DNA of 14,743 bases from Bacillota bacterium (GTDB lineage Bacteria; Bacillota; Clostridia; Christensenellales; Aristaeellaceae): positions 1-14,743 of the forward strand of contig JAEZQK010000034.1 of the NCBI GenBank assembly GCA_023413135.1, written 5' to 3'. Position numbers and translations under genes: made by a program. This document shows positions 1 to 7,665 of the stretch, piece by piece. Within the stretch, counting starts at the first letter, position 1; each line of letters begins with the position of its first letter. The notes beneath the pieces were generated by a model that ran no database searches, was not told the DNA's origin, and was given only the letters and a program-made list of their open reading frames with translations.

Positions 1-2
1 TC

Positions 3-911
3 GTGGCAAAAGGTCGGCAGGCTTTTGGGCAAAGGAGACGGATGTCGGCGGGCCTTGCGTTTGTATACCTGTTCGTGGGATTATTCGCCTTCGCCTGCTT
101 GTATCCCTTTTTGATGGTGATCTCCGGCTCCCTGACCAGCCGGGGCGAGGCCGCGCTGCATGGCTTCCGCCTGATCCCAAGGGAGCCCACTCTCGCTTCC
201 TACAAGACACTGTTCGTCAATTCCACCGCCATCATCAATGGGTACAAGGTAACGGTATTCGTGACTGTGGTGGGCACGTTCCTGTCGTTGATGGTCAACA
301 GCATGATGGGCTATGTATTGGCCCGCAAGCAAATGAAGTTCCGCAGGGTTCTGAACTTTTATGTATTGTTCACCATGCTCTTCAGCGGCGGCATGGTGCC
401 CTGGTACTTTGTGTGCGTCCGCTATCTAGGCTTGCAGGACAATATCTGGGCGCTGATCGTGCCCATGCTGGCAAGCCCCTGGTACATATTCCTGATCCGC
501 AACTACTTCCATTCCATCCCCGAGGAATTGTACGAATCCGCCAGGATCGACGGTGCGAGCGATTTTTTGATCTTCCGCAAAATCTACCTGCGCTTGGCCA
601 CGCCTGTCTTGGCTACGGTGACGCTGTTCATCGCCCTGGGCTACTGGAACGACTGGTGGCTGGGCCTGATGCTCATTGACCGCAGCGAATTGCAGCCGCT
701 TCAAATGCTGCTGCGCACGATTATTGCCAATATTCAGTTTTTGCAGACCATGGAATCCTCGCCCCAGGTGCAGCAGCTATTGGCTTCCATCCCCAGCGAC
801 GCGGTGCGCATGGCACTGGTGATCATCACCACCGGGCCCATCCTGTTCCTGTATCCCTTTGTGCAGCGGTACTTCGTCAAGGGCATCATGATCGGCGCCG
901 TAAAAGGCTGA
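3..911 (+). CDS. CUT1-family carbohydrate ABC transporter permease (LplC/YtcP-like)
   Basis: Integral membrane subunit of an ABC importer for sugars or oligosaccharides. The 302-residue product has about six hydrophobic segments, near residues 17-40, 82-105, 117-138, 147-166, 200-222 and 270-288. The cytoplasmic EAA-type loop that contacts the ATPase is at residues 174-201 and contains EELYESARIDGAS. Length and the C-terminal VKGIMIGAVKG tail fit the LplC/YtcP subgroup of CUT1 permeases. The start is a GTG at base 3 and gives the normal family N-terminus, but the window begins two bases earlier, so the ribosome site cannot be seen and an upstream start is possible. The solute-binding protein follows after a 78-base gap, so the two are very likely co-transcribed. 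The second permease is probably just upstream, and the ATPase is not in this window. The transported sugar is unknown. Confidence 0.9.
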   Translation: MAKGRQAFGQRRRMSAGLAFVYLFVGLFAFACLYPFLMVISGSLTSRGEAALHGFRLIPREPTLASYKTLFVNSTAIINGYKVTVFVTVVGTFLSLMVNSMMGYVLARKQMKFRRVLNFYVLFTMLFSGGMVPWYFVCVRYLGLQDNIWALIVPMLASPWYIFLIRNYFHSIPEELYESARIDGASDFLIFRKIYLRLATPVLATVTLFIALGYWNDWWLGLMLIDRSELQPLQMLLRTIIANIQFLQTMESSPQVQQLLASIPSDAVRMALVIITTGPILFLYPFVQRYFVKGIMIGAVKG

Positions 912-974
912 ACCTGTATTGAGGGGGACGGATGCGCCCCTTTCGATAAACACATGCCGCACAGCGGCGAGTAT

Positions 975-982
975 AAAGGAGG
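975..982 (+). promoter_or_regulatory. Ribosome binding site for the solute-binding protein
   Basis: AAAGGAGG lies seven bases before the ATG at 990. This fixes the start at 990 rather than at the in-frame ATG at 954, which has no such site and would put 12 polar residues in front of the signal peptide. Confidence 0.85.
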
Positions 983-989
983 AAGCCCC

Positions 990-2465
990 ATGAAGAAGCT
1001 CGTTTCCCTTGCGCTGGTGCTGATGATGCTCATCGCGCTGGTGCCCCTGACCCTTGCTACCGCGGAGAGCAAGCTGGAGCCGGTGACGCTGCATTTTATC
1101 TTCTTCGGCGACAAGAAATCCGAGACGGACACCGTGTGGAAGGCCATTGCCGACAAGTACCGCGATGTGCTCAACTGCGACTTTGACGTACAGTTCATCG
1201 CGGGCGATGATTACAAGCAAAAGCTGCTGGTGAAGGCCGCCGCCGGCGATAGCTGGGACATGAACTTTGACGGCAACTGGCTGGGCTACTACCAGATGAC
1301 CGCCATGGACGCCTACCTCGACCTGACGGAGCTTTTACCCCAATACGCTCCCGACCTGTACGCCGCCTACCAGGAGAGCGGCGCTTTGGAAGCCGCCGCC
1401 TATCAGGGCAGGACCGTTGCCCTGCCCTGGACCATGACCATGAACAACCGCACCCATTACCAGTGGCGCGGCGACCTGGCCGAGGCTGCCGGGATCACGG
1501 TGGAGCCCGATTCCGTCAAGACCTTCGAGGATGTGGACGCCCTGGCCCACAAGCTGAAGGAAGCCTATCCCGACAGGTATATTTTGGAGGCCGCGTCGCT
1601 GGACGGCTGCCTGATCAAGCATAACCTGGCGGACATCGGCAACTCCCTGGTGGTGGACCTGAGCGATCCCGAATTGAAGGTCATGCCTCTGGAGCAGACC
1701 GAGGCTTACCTGGAGTTTGCCACCTGGGCCAAGAAGTGGCAGGACGAAGGCATCATCTGGAAGGATATCCTCACCGACAAAACCGACCATAACGCGCTCA
1801 TCGACCAGGGCAAGCTGATCTCCAAATGGGGCACCCATGAGTTCGCCCGCCAGAACCGCGCCTGGGTGGAAGAAGGCGCCCGCTGGGACTTCAGCGTGCT
1901 GCATCCCGACGGCTTGTCCGCCAACCGTACTCCCCTGGCCAACGTGGCCTGCATCCCCGCCACCAGCGAAAACCCCGAGCGCACGCTGATGTTCATGAAC
2001 CTGTTGCAGACCGACAAGGAACTGTACGACATGGTGCACTACGGCGTCCTGGGCCTGACCTATGAGCTGGAAGGCGAAGGTGCGGTATTCCCCGAGGGCA
2101 TGAACGGCGCCAACTCCAACTACATGGAGTGGGGCGGACGCTGGGCCTACTGGAAGCCGCAATTCATGCGCCCCGACTTCTCCTATGGCCCGGGCTTCTG
2201 GGCGGAGGAAGCGGAATTTGCCAAGTCCAGCCCCAACAATGTCAACTCTCCCTTCGCCGGATTCAGCTTTGACAAGGCCGAAGTGTCCATCGAAGCTGCC
2301 CAGCGCGACCAGATCCACACCGACATGCACAAGATCATCGAAGTCGGCCTGGCCGGCGACGCCACTGCCGCCGTGCAGAGCCTCATCGACCAGCAGAAGG
2401 CTGCCGGCCTGGATGTGATCCTCGCCGCCGCGCAGGCTCAGGTTGACGCGTTCCTGGGGAAATAA
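990..2465 (+). CDS. Extracellular sugar-binding protein of a CUT1 ABC transporter (DUF3502-type C-terminus)
   Basis: Periplasmic-binding-fold protein that captures a carbohydrate outside the membrane and delivers it to the permease. The product is 491 residues from the ATG at 990. Residues 1-25 are a classic export signal (MKK, a hydrophobic core, then ATA before ES), giving a likely signal peptidase I site after residue 25. There is no lipobox cysteine, unlike most Gram-positive binding proteins, so membrane anchoring is not explained. The last 75 or so residues (from about 415, NVNSPFAGFSFD, to a tail ending QAQVDAFLGK) resemble the DUF3502 domain found with LplC-type permeases. Codons are strongly biased to C and G in third positions, consistent with high expression. 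The gene follows its permease and ends just before a strong hairpin. The family assignment is firm; the ligand is unknown. Confidence 0.9.
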   Translation: MKKLVSLALVLMMLIALVPLTLATAESKLEPVTLHFIFFGDKKSETDTVWKAIADKYRDVLNCDFDVQFIAGDDYKQKLLVKAAAGDSWDMNFDGNWLGYYQMTAMDAYLDLTELLPQYAPDLYAAYQESGALEAAAYQGRTVALPWTMTMNNRTHYQWRGDLAEAAGITVEPDSVKTFEDVDALAHKLKEAYPDRYILEAASLDGCLIKHNLADIGNSLVVDLSDPELKVMPLEQTEAYLEFATWAKKWQDEGIIWKDILTDKTDHNALIDQGKLISKWGTHEFARQNRAWVEEGARWDFSVLHPDGLSANRTPLANVACIPATSENPERTLMFMNLLQTDKELYDMVHYGVLGLTYELEGEGAVFPEGMNGANSNYMEWGGRWAYWKPQFMRPDFSYGPGFWAEEAEFAKSSPNNVNSPFAGFSFDKAEVSIEAAQRDQIHTDMHKIIEVGLAGDATAAVQSLIDQQKAAGLDVILAAAQAQVDAFLGK

Positions 2466-2475
2466 CCCTCGCAAA

Positions 2476-2508
2476 AAACCGGCCAAACGCAAGGCGTTTG
2501 GCCGGTTT
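2476..2508 (+). terminator. Strong intergenic hairpin, terminator or transcript-stabilising
   Basis: A perfect 15-base-pair stem (2476-2490 pairing with 2494-2508) with loop AAG starts 10 bases after the binding-protein stop. A-residues precede it, but the 3' side has only TTT, which lies inside the stem, followed by ATTACGG rather than a T-run. It could be a partial terminator or a 3'-end protector that raises binding-protein mRNA relative to the downstream genes. On the minus strand the stem is followed by a T-run, so it would also stop antisense transcription. Confidence 0.7.
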
Positions 2509-2544
2509 ATTACGGATTTATACAACAGTTAATGGAGGTATCCC

Positions 2545-5166
2545 ATGACGTATCCCTACCGGCAGCCGGAACTGCCCGTTGAGGAACGGGTAAACGATTT
2601 GCTGTCCCGGATGACCCTTGAGGAAAAGATCGCCCAGACGGACATGATCCGGGGTGTGGAACTGGCTACGAAGGTGCATCCCAAACATTTTTGTGCGGTG
2701 GATGAATCATCGGATTTCTACTGGGAACGGGTGGAGGCGGCCATTGGGCAGGATGGTATGGGCTTTGTGCACGACGTATATTCCGTGCCCAGGGTATTAA
2801 ACCGCCTCCAGCGCTGGTTCGTGGAAGAGACGCGCCTTCATATCCCCTGCATCTTTACGGGGGAGGCGCTGCATGGCCTCAGTTACCCTGGGGCTACAGT
2901 GTTTCCCATGCCGCTGAATCTGGGCGCAGCTTTTGACCGGAAGTTGACACGGGCGGTGGGCCATGCAATCGCGGCGGAAACGCGGAGCCTTAACATCCAT
3001 GAGATACTGGCACCCAACCTGGATGTGGCAAGGGATCCGCGCTGGGGCCGCATGGAGGAAACCTTCGGGGAGGATACGTACCTTTCCAGCGAGATGGCTT
3101 ATGAGATCGTCACCGGGGAGCAGGGAAAGGATTTAAGGGATCCCGATACCGTGGTCTGCGAGCCCAAACATTACTGTGTCCACGGCATTCCGGAGGGCGG
3201 GGTCAACTGCGGCCCGGCCAGGGCCGGGGTGCGGGAGGTGGAGACGAATTACCTTCCGGTATTTGAAGCGGGCATCAAACGGGCCGGGGCCTATAACGCC
3301 ATGGCCAGCTACAACAGCATCGACGGCGAGGCGGTGATGGCCTCGGAGCATTATTTGCGGGAAGTGCTTCAAAAGCGCTTTGGCTTGAAAGGTTATGTCC
3401 GGTCCGATTTCGGGGGCATCAACCGGCTGAAAACGAACCATTTTTTGACCAGGGACGACCTTGGCAGCATGGAGATGGCGCTGAAGGCCGGCGTGCATGT
3501 GCAGGGATTCGACTATCCCAACGCGGTGTGGCGGGCAGGGCTTCTTCAATTGGTCCGGGAAGGACGGATCAACGAAGAAATCATTGATGATGCAGTTCGA
3601 AGAGTGCTTCGGGTGAAGTTTGAGCTGGGGCTGTTTGAGAACCCTTATGTTTCCGAAACGCATTACCAAAGCGTGATACGGTGTGAAGATCACCGGGCGC
3701 TGTGCTATAAGGCGGCCTGTGAATCCATCGCGCTTATCAAAAACCGGGATAACCTTCTCCCGCTTGAGGCGAAAACCGGGACGCTGGCGCTCATCGGCCC
3801 TTCCTCCCGCCGTCAGCGCATCGGCAGCTATGCTTCGGTACCTGATGGCTACCGGGTGCATTCCCTGTATGAGGAGCTGCAAAAAGCCATGCCCGGCTGG
3901 CGTATTCTTCAGGAGGACGGCTGCGCCATCTCTGACCGGGATGTGACGCTGATGCCTGCGCAGTGGCTAAAAAGCGGTGTAAAGCTTACCTATTTTGCCG
4001 ACGGGGATTTTTCGAAAAGACCTGTGGGGCAGGATGTGATGGGGGAGGTCAATTTCAACTGGATCCTGGCCAAGCCCCACCGGGAGCTGCGCTTTTTGGG
4101 CTATGGCGTTCGCATGGAGGGGGAATTTGAAATAGTACCGGAGGCGGTGGAACGGGAGGGCTCCTTTGCGGGGCAGCTTGTGTTCACCACCGAGGACAGC
4201 GTGCGCTTGTTTGTGGATGGCAAGCTGGTCATCGATAGCTTCAAGGACCACAAGCAGCCCTTGCCTGCCTGCGAATTTTATTTTGAAGAGGGCAAGCGTC
4301 ATCATTTTGTGGCGGAGTATGTCTGCGACGTGAGCGGAAACCATGTCACACTGAGCCTTATGCCCCATGGCAGGGATTCCATCGACAAGGCTGTAGCTTT
4401 GGCCCGGATTGCCGATGTGGCGGTGCTGGTATGCGGCGACGATACGGTGACCAGCGGCGAGGGCATGGACCGCTGTGAACTGAAACTGTACGGACAGCAA
4501 AAGGAACTGGTGGAGCGTGTGGCATCCATCGGCAAAAAGACGGTGCTGATCCTTGAGGTGGGCAAGCCAGTGGAATTGGGTGCTGTAGAGGAAACGCTTA
4601 ACGCCATCGTGGTCCCCTGGTTTGGGGGCGAAATGGGGGCCAAAGCCATTGCAGATGTGCTGACGGGAAAGGTGAACCCCGCCGGGCGGCTGCCGGTGAG
4701 CTTCCCCCGCAGCGTGGGTACACTGCCATGCTACTATTCCCGCTTGCCGGGTGCCAGCGCGGAGTATCTGGAAGGCAAACGGGACGCGGTGTATCCCTTT
4801 GGCCATGGGCTGAGCTACACGGAATTTGCGTATAGCGGCCTGCAATTGGAAAAGACCGTCGCGCCTTACGGGGTACGTGTATCCCTGACCGTGCAAAACA
4901 CCGGGAAGCGGGCAGGGGACGAGGTTGTGCAGCTATACGTGCGGGATGAGGAATCTTCCATCGTCACGCCGGCAAAACTGCTCAAAGGGTTTGAGCGGAT
5001 TACGCTTGCGCCGGGAGAAACGAAAAAAGTGACCTTTGATCTTGGCTTTGACGCTTTCGAGCTTATGAACAAGCGGTATGAATGGGTAGTAGAGCCGGGG
5101 GAATTTACGGTCATGATCGGTGCTTCCAGCGGGGATGTAAGGCTTCAGGGAAAAGTTTCTTTTTAG
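2545..5166 (+). CDS. Glycoside hydrolase family 3 enzyme with PA14 insert, probably cytosolic
   Basis: Hydrolyses terminal beta-linked sugars from oligosaccharides by a retaining mechanism. The 873-residue product starts at the ATG at 2545 behind GGAGG (2534-2538). The N-terminal barrel (about 1-350) shows DPRWGR (164-169), the conserved KH pair (K208, H209) and the nucleophile motif RSDFGG with Asp288. The second alpha/beta domain begins near residue 410 and is interrupted by a PA14-type domain (about 477-610). It resumes with EGMDR (639-643), where Glu639 is a candidate acid/base. A fibronectin-III-like domain (about 765-873) ends the protein. There is no signal peptide, which fits cleavage of sugars after import by the upstream transporter. 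Members of this architecture include beta-glucosidases, beta-xylosidases and related enzymes, and the sequence does not say which. The SDR follows after a 67-base gap. Confidence 0.93.
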   Translation: MTYPYRQPELPVEERVNDLLSRMTLEEKIAQTDMIRGVELATKVHPKHFCAVDESSDFYWERVEAAIGQDGMGFVHDVYSVPRVLNRLQRWFVEETRLHIPCIFTGEALHGLSYPGATVFPMPLNLGAAFDRKLTRAVGHAIAAETRSLNIHEILAPNLDVARDPRWGRMEETFGEDTYLSSEMAYEIVTGEQGKDLRDPDTVVCEPKHYCVHGIPEGGVNCGPARAGVREVETNYLPVFEAGIKRAGAYNAMASYNSIDGEAVMASEHYLREVLQKRFGLKGYVRSDFGGINRLKTNHFLTRDDLGSMEMALKAGVHVQGFDYPNAVWRAGLLQLVREGRINEEIIDDAVRRVLRVKFELGLFENPYVSETHYQSVIRCEDHRALCYKAACESIALIKNRDNLLPLEAKTGTLALIGPSSRRQRIGSYASVPDGYRVHSLYEELQKAMPGWRILQEDGCAISDRDVTLMPAQWLKSGVKLTYFADGDFSKRPVGQDVMGEVNFNWILAKPHRELRFLGYGVRMEGEFEIVPEAVEREGSFAGQLVFTTEDSVRLFVDGKLVIDSFKDHKQPLPACEFYFEEGKRHHFVAEYVCDVSGNHVTLSLMPHGRDSIDKAVALARIADVAVLVCGDDTVTSGEGMDRCELKLYGQQKELVERVASIGKKTVLILEVGKPVELGAVEETLNAIVVPWFGGEMGAKAIADVLTGKVNPAGRLPVSFPRSVGTLPCYYSRLPGASAEYLEGKRDAVYPFGHGLSYTEFAYSGLQLEKTVAPYGVRVSLTVQNTGKRAGDEVVQLYVRDEESSIVTPAKLLKGFERITLAPGETKKVTFDLGFDAFELMNKRYEWVVEPGEFTVMIGASSGDVRLQGKVSF

Positions 5167-5220
5167 CCGAATAAACAAGGTTTTCCATATCAAAATAGAG
5201 AAAGGTTATTTTTTATATAT

Positions 5221-5228
5221 GGGGGAGG
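5221..5228 (+). promoter_or_regulatory. Ribosome binding site that fixes the SDR start
   Basis: GGGGGAGG lies five bases before the ATG at 5234. It overlaps an earlier in-frame ATG at 5219, which therefore cannot use it. The start at 5234 is preferred. Confidence 0.8.
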
Positions 5229-5233
5229 CAGTT

Positions 5234-6097
5234 ATGCAAGCGACAAAAGCGGCCGTCATTACCGGGGGCTCAAGCGGCATCGGACAGGGGTGCGCCCTTG
5301 TGCTGGCCGAGCAAGGATATGATGTGGCCATCACGTATTCCAGAAACCGCGAAGGGGCGGATGTAACCCGCGAGCAAGTGGAAAAGCTAGGCCGCCGCTG
5401 TTTTGTTTATTCCGCTTCCCTTCAGGATAAAGGCGTGGCGGAAGGGATCGTCAGGCAGGCCAGAAATGATCTGGGCAGGCTTGATCTTTTGATCAACAAT
5501 GCCGGGCGGGATGCAAGAAACAGCATCCTTACCGCCACCAGGGATGATTTGCAGTACATTGTGGATACGAATTTCATCGGCTATCTGATGGCTGCCGGGG
5601 AAGCCGCCCGCATTATGGTACGGGATGGAACAAAAGGCTCCATCCTCTTTGTCACTTCCACCAGAGGCGAGTCCGCCCACCCTGATGATTTCGTCTACGG
5701 TGGCATCAAAGCGGCCATCAACCGCGCCGCCCAATCCTTGGCGCTGGAATTGTCAGCCTACGGCATCCGAGTCAACTGTATCGCGCCGGGTGCTACCCGT
5801 GTGCGCCCCCATAACCCGCCACCCGACGCCAAGGCCGGGGATATCGTAAAGGGCCGCCCTTTTTATCCCATTGAGGATTCCATTCCCCTGGGCCGCATGG
5901 GCGTGCCCCGGGACACCGGCGAACTGGCGGCTTTTCTGGCCAGCGACAAAGGTTCTTACATTACCGGCACCGTCATCCGGGTGGACGGCGGTTTAACGCT
6001 GCCCGGCCAGCCCGAATGGTTTGCCCCCTCCGTATGGCTGGACAAAGCCTGGGCGCAGCGCCATAAGGACGCGGCCATGGAGCAAAAAGACGACTGA
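5234..6097 (+). CDS. Short-chain dehydrogenase/reductase (FabG/glucose-dehydrogenase-like)
   Basis: Cytosolic NAD(P)-dependent oxidoreductase of the classical SDR family, 287 residues from the ATG at 5234. The cofactor motif TGGSSGIG is at 10-17, NNAG follows mid-sequence, and the catalytic triad is Ser142, Tyr155 and Lys159 (YGGIK). The C-terminus has the usual ITGTVIRVDGG segment and then a longer charged tail. It sits between the GH3 enzyme and the mannonate-dehydratase-like gene, 40 bases before the latter, so it probably acts on a sugar or sugar acid in the same pathway. Two plausible roles are a fructuronate reductase (mannonate oxidoreductase of the SDR type, as in Bacillus YjmF) or an aldose 1-dehydrogenase feeding an aldonate to the next enzyme. 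Databases would probably label it 3-oxoacyl-ACP reductase, but no fatty-acid genes are nearby. Confidence 0.88.
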   Translation: MQATKAAVITGGSSGIGQGCALVLAEQGYDVAITYSRNREGADVTREQVEKLGRRCFVYSASLQDKGVAEGIVRQARNDLGRLDLLINNAGRDARNSILTATRDDLQYIVDTNFIGYLMAAGEAARIMVRDGTKGSILFVTSTRGESAHPDDFVYGGIKAAINRAAQSLALELSAYGIRVNCIAPGATRVRPHNPPPDAKAGDIVKGRPFYPIEDSIPLGRMGVPRDTGELAAFLASDKGSYITGTVIRVDGGLTLPGQPEWFAPSVWLDKAWAQRHKDAAMEQKDD

Positions 6098-6125
6098 ACC
6101 TGCTTCCCATTATTTCATCACAAAC

Positions 6126-6132
6126 GAGGTGG
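6126..6132 (+). promoter_or_regulatory. Ribosome binding site for the mannonate-dehydratase-like gene
   Basis: GAGGTGG lies five bases before the ATG at 6138. It selects this start over the in-frame ATG at 6021, which overlaps the SDR gene and would add 39 unrelated residues. Confidence 0.8.
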
Positions 6133-6137
6133 ATTTT

Positions 6138-7352
6138 ATGTCTCTTACGATTACCGATATCCGGCCGATACTGACGGCCCCGCAAAACATTCCCCTGGTG
6201 GTTGTCCGTGTGGATACCAGCGAACCGGGTCTGTACGGTCTGGGCTGCGCCACCTTTACCCAGCGCTTTTTGACGGTGGCCTATGAAATTGAGCATTATT
6301 TGAAGCCGCTTTTGGTAGGCAAGGATGCTTCCCGAATTGAGGATATCTGGCAGATGACCATGGTATCCGCCTATTGGCGCAACGGACCTATTCAAAACGC
6401 AGCCTTGTCCGGCGTGGATATGGCCCTGTGGGATATCAAGGGAAAGCAGGCAGGGCTGCCCCTGTATGAACTGTTTGGCGGAAAGGCGCGGGAAGGCGCC
6501 CGGGTCTACCGCCATGCCGACGGGAAGACGCTGGAGGAGATCGGTGATAAGGTACAGGCCTTTATGGAAAAAGGCGTGCAGGTGATAAGGCTACAGCATG
6601 GCGGCTATGGCGGAAATGCGGGGGGCATCCAGCCGCTTTCTTCCCTGCGCCCCGAGGATGCCTGCGGCGGGGCATATTACGATCCGCTTCAGTACCAGTT
6701 GTCCGTTACCAAATTGTTTGACTATATGCGCAACCGCTTTGGTTTCTCAGTGGAGTTCTGCCATGACGTTCATGAGCATTTGGAGCCCATGGAATCCATC
6801 CGCCTGGCCAGGGAGTTGGAGCAATACCGCCTGTTCTTCTATGAGGATTCCCTGGCCCCGGAGCAGGGCGAATGGTTTGAAATCATGCGCAAGCAAACCC
6901 ATACGCCCATCGCCATGGGCGAGCTGTTCGTGAACCCCAGGGAGTGGACGCCGCTTATCTCCAACAAGCTCATTGACTACATCCGCTGCCACATCAGCCA
7001 AATTGGCGGCATTACTCCCGCCCGCAAGTTGGCTGCCTTCTGCGAGGCCTTCGGTGTGCGCACCGCCTGGCACGGGCCGGGAGACGTATCTCCCGTTGGC
7101 CACGCCGCAAACATCCATCTGGACGTCTCCAGCTGGAACTTCGGCATTCAGGAATGGTCCGGGTTCAGCCAGGCCAGCCTGGATGTGTTCCCCGGCTCGC
7201 CGGAGCTCCGGGGCGGGTATGTATATCCCAATGACAAGCCCGGCCTTGGCATCGACATCGATGAAAAGCTGGCCGAAAAATTCCCCTGCAATCCGGCGTT
7301 GCCTACCTGGACAAACTGCCGCAGGCCGGACGGAACGCTGGGAAGACCGTAA
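6138..7352 (+). CDS. Enolase-superfamily sugar-acid dehydratase, D-mannonate dehydratase/RspA subgroup
   Basis: Mandelate racemase/muconate lactonizing enzyme-type protein, 404 residues from the ATG at 6138. Subgroup members dehydrate D-mannonate (some also D-gluconate) to 2-keto-3-deoxygluconate, and E. coli RspA is a low-activity relative. The metal ligands fall at Asp210, Glu236 and Glu262, with the diagnostic DVH motif giving His212. A second catalytic histidine is at 312 (WHGPGD) and Glu339 is in FGIQEW. As I recall, Asp210, His212, Glu236, Glu262 and Glu339 are also the numbers in the characterised Novosphingobium enzyme. Two features differ from what I recall of high-efficiency members: proline rather than alanine follows the HG pair, and the C-terminus ends GTLGRP instead of in the usual tryptophan. 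The context supports a role in sugar-acid catabolism, but full mannonate dehydratase activity is not assured. Confidence 0.85.
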   Translation: MSLTITDIRPILTAPQNIPLVVVRVDTSEPGLYGLGCATFTQRFLTVAYEIEHYLKPLLVGKDASRIEDIWQMTMVSAYWRNGPIQNAALSGVDMALWDIKGKQAGLPLYELFGGKAREGARVYRHADGKTLEEIGDKVQAFMEKGVQVIRLQHGGYGGNAGGIQPLSSLRPEDACGGAYYDPLQYQLSVTKLFDYMRNRFGFSVEFCHDVHEHLEPMESIRLARELEQYRLFFYEDSLAPEQGEWFEIMRKQTHTPIAMGELFVNPREWTPLISNKLIDYIRCHISQIGGITPARKLAAFCEAFGVRTAWHGPGDVSPVGHAANIHLDVSSWNFGIQEWSGFSQASLDVFPGSPELRGGYVYPNDKPGLGIDIDEKLAEKFPCNPALPTWTNCRRPDGTLGRP

Positions 7353-7400
7353 ATGTACCTCAAATGGTTGCCTGTAGGAAAATGATGAACTCCGCATGTT

Positions 7401-7477
7401 GTCATACTGAGGAACGGAGTGACGAAGGATCTTGGCACAGTGCGAAAAGACAAGATCCTTCACGCAGTGAGGGATGA
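7401..7477 (+). repeat. Palindromic intergenic repeat A, copy 1
   Basis: Two inverted arms surround a 16-base centre. The core GAAGGATCTTG (7424-7434) is inverted exactly at 7451-7461, and the arms continue imperfectly outwards (GTCATACTGAGG on the left, GAGGGATGA on the right). The right arm, 7451-7477, recurs as an exact 27-base reverse complement at 14574-14600. This is a short, non-coding dispersed element of MITE or REP type. No target-site duplication is evident. Confidence 0.85.
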
Positions 7478-7500
7478 AAGTATGTGAATGATGTACGTTT

Positions 7501-7628
7501 CAAGCCTTCCCCTTGAGGGGAAGGTGGCGCGCAGCGCCGGATGAGGTGGCTGACCGTGATTATCGATTCAGCCATGAACACCTCATCAGTCGACTTCGTC
7601 GACAGCTTCCCCTCAAGGGGAAGCCTTA
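7501..7628. repeat. Palindromic composite repeat B
   Basis: A near-palindrome of about 128 bases made of two related arms. The outer hairpins are CCTTCCCC/GGGGAAGG (7505-7512 with 7517-7524) and GCTTCCCC/GGGGAAGC (7605-7612 with 7617-7624). Each arm has its own inner hairpin: GGCGC-GCA-GCGCC at 7526-7538 on the left and GTCGAC-TTC-GTCGAC at 7589-7603 on the right. The arms then share ATGAGGTG (7541-7548), inverted at 7579-7586, and a GGCTGA/TCAGCC pair (7548-7553 with 7568-7573) closes the centre. From memory, similar modules with GATGAGG are common between genes in gut Clostridia. The whole element could form a cruciform in DNA or a branched RNA. Confidence 0.85.
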
Positions 7629-7665
7629 GGTTGTTCATCGCTCCCCCTGGTTTCAAAGCAGTCTG

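Noticed and set aside
912..989. Possible hairpin in the permease to binding-protein gap (GGGG...CCCC near 931-940)
   Set aside because: The stem is about four base pairs and has no clear extension. It is probably just G-rich spacer.
1335..2525. A 396-residue open frame antisense to the solute-binding protein
   Set aside because: It is explained by the C/G third-position bias of the real gene. It has no domain signature and runs through the intergenic hairpin.
3967..4896. A 309-residue open frame antisense to GH3
   Set aside because: Low-complexity His/Gln-rich shadow with no domain, opposite a well-conserved GH3 region.
7401..7628. Possible CRISPR array
   Set aside because: The repeats are two different palindromes, each present once here, with no regular direct repeats or spacers.
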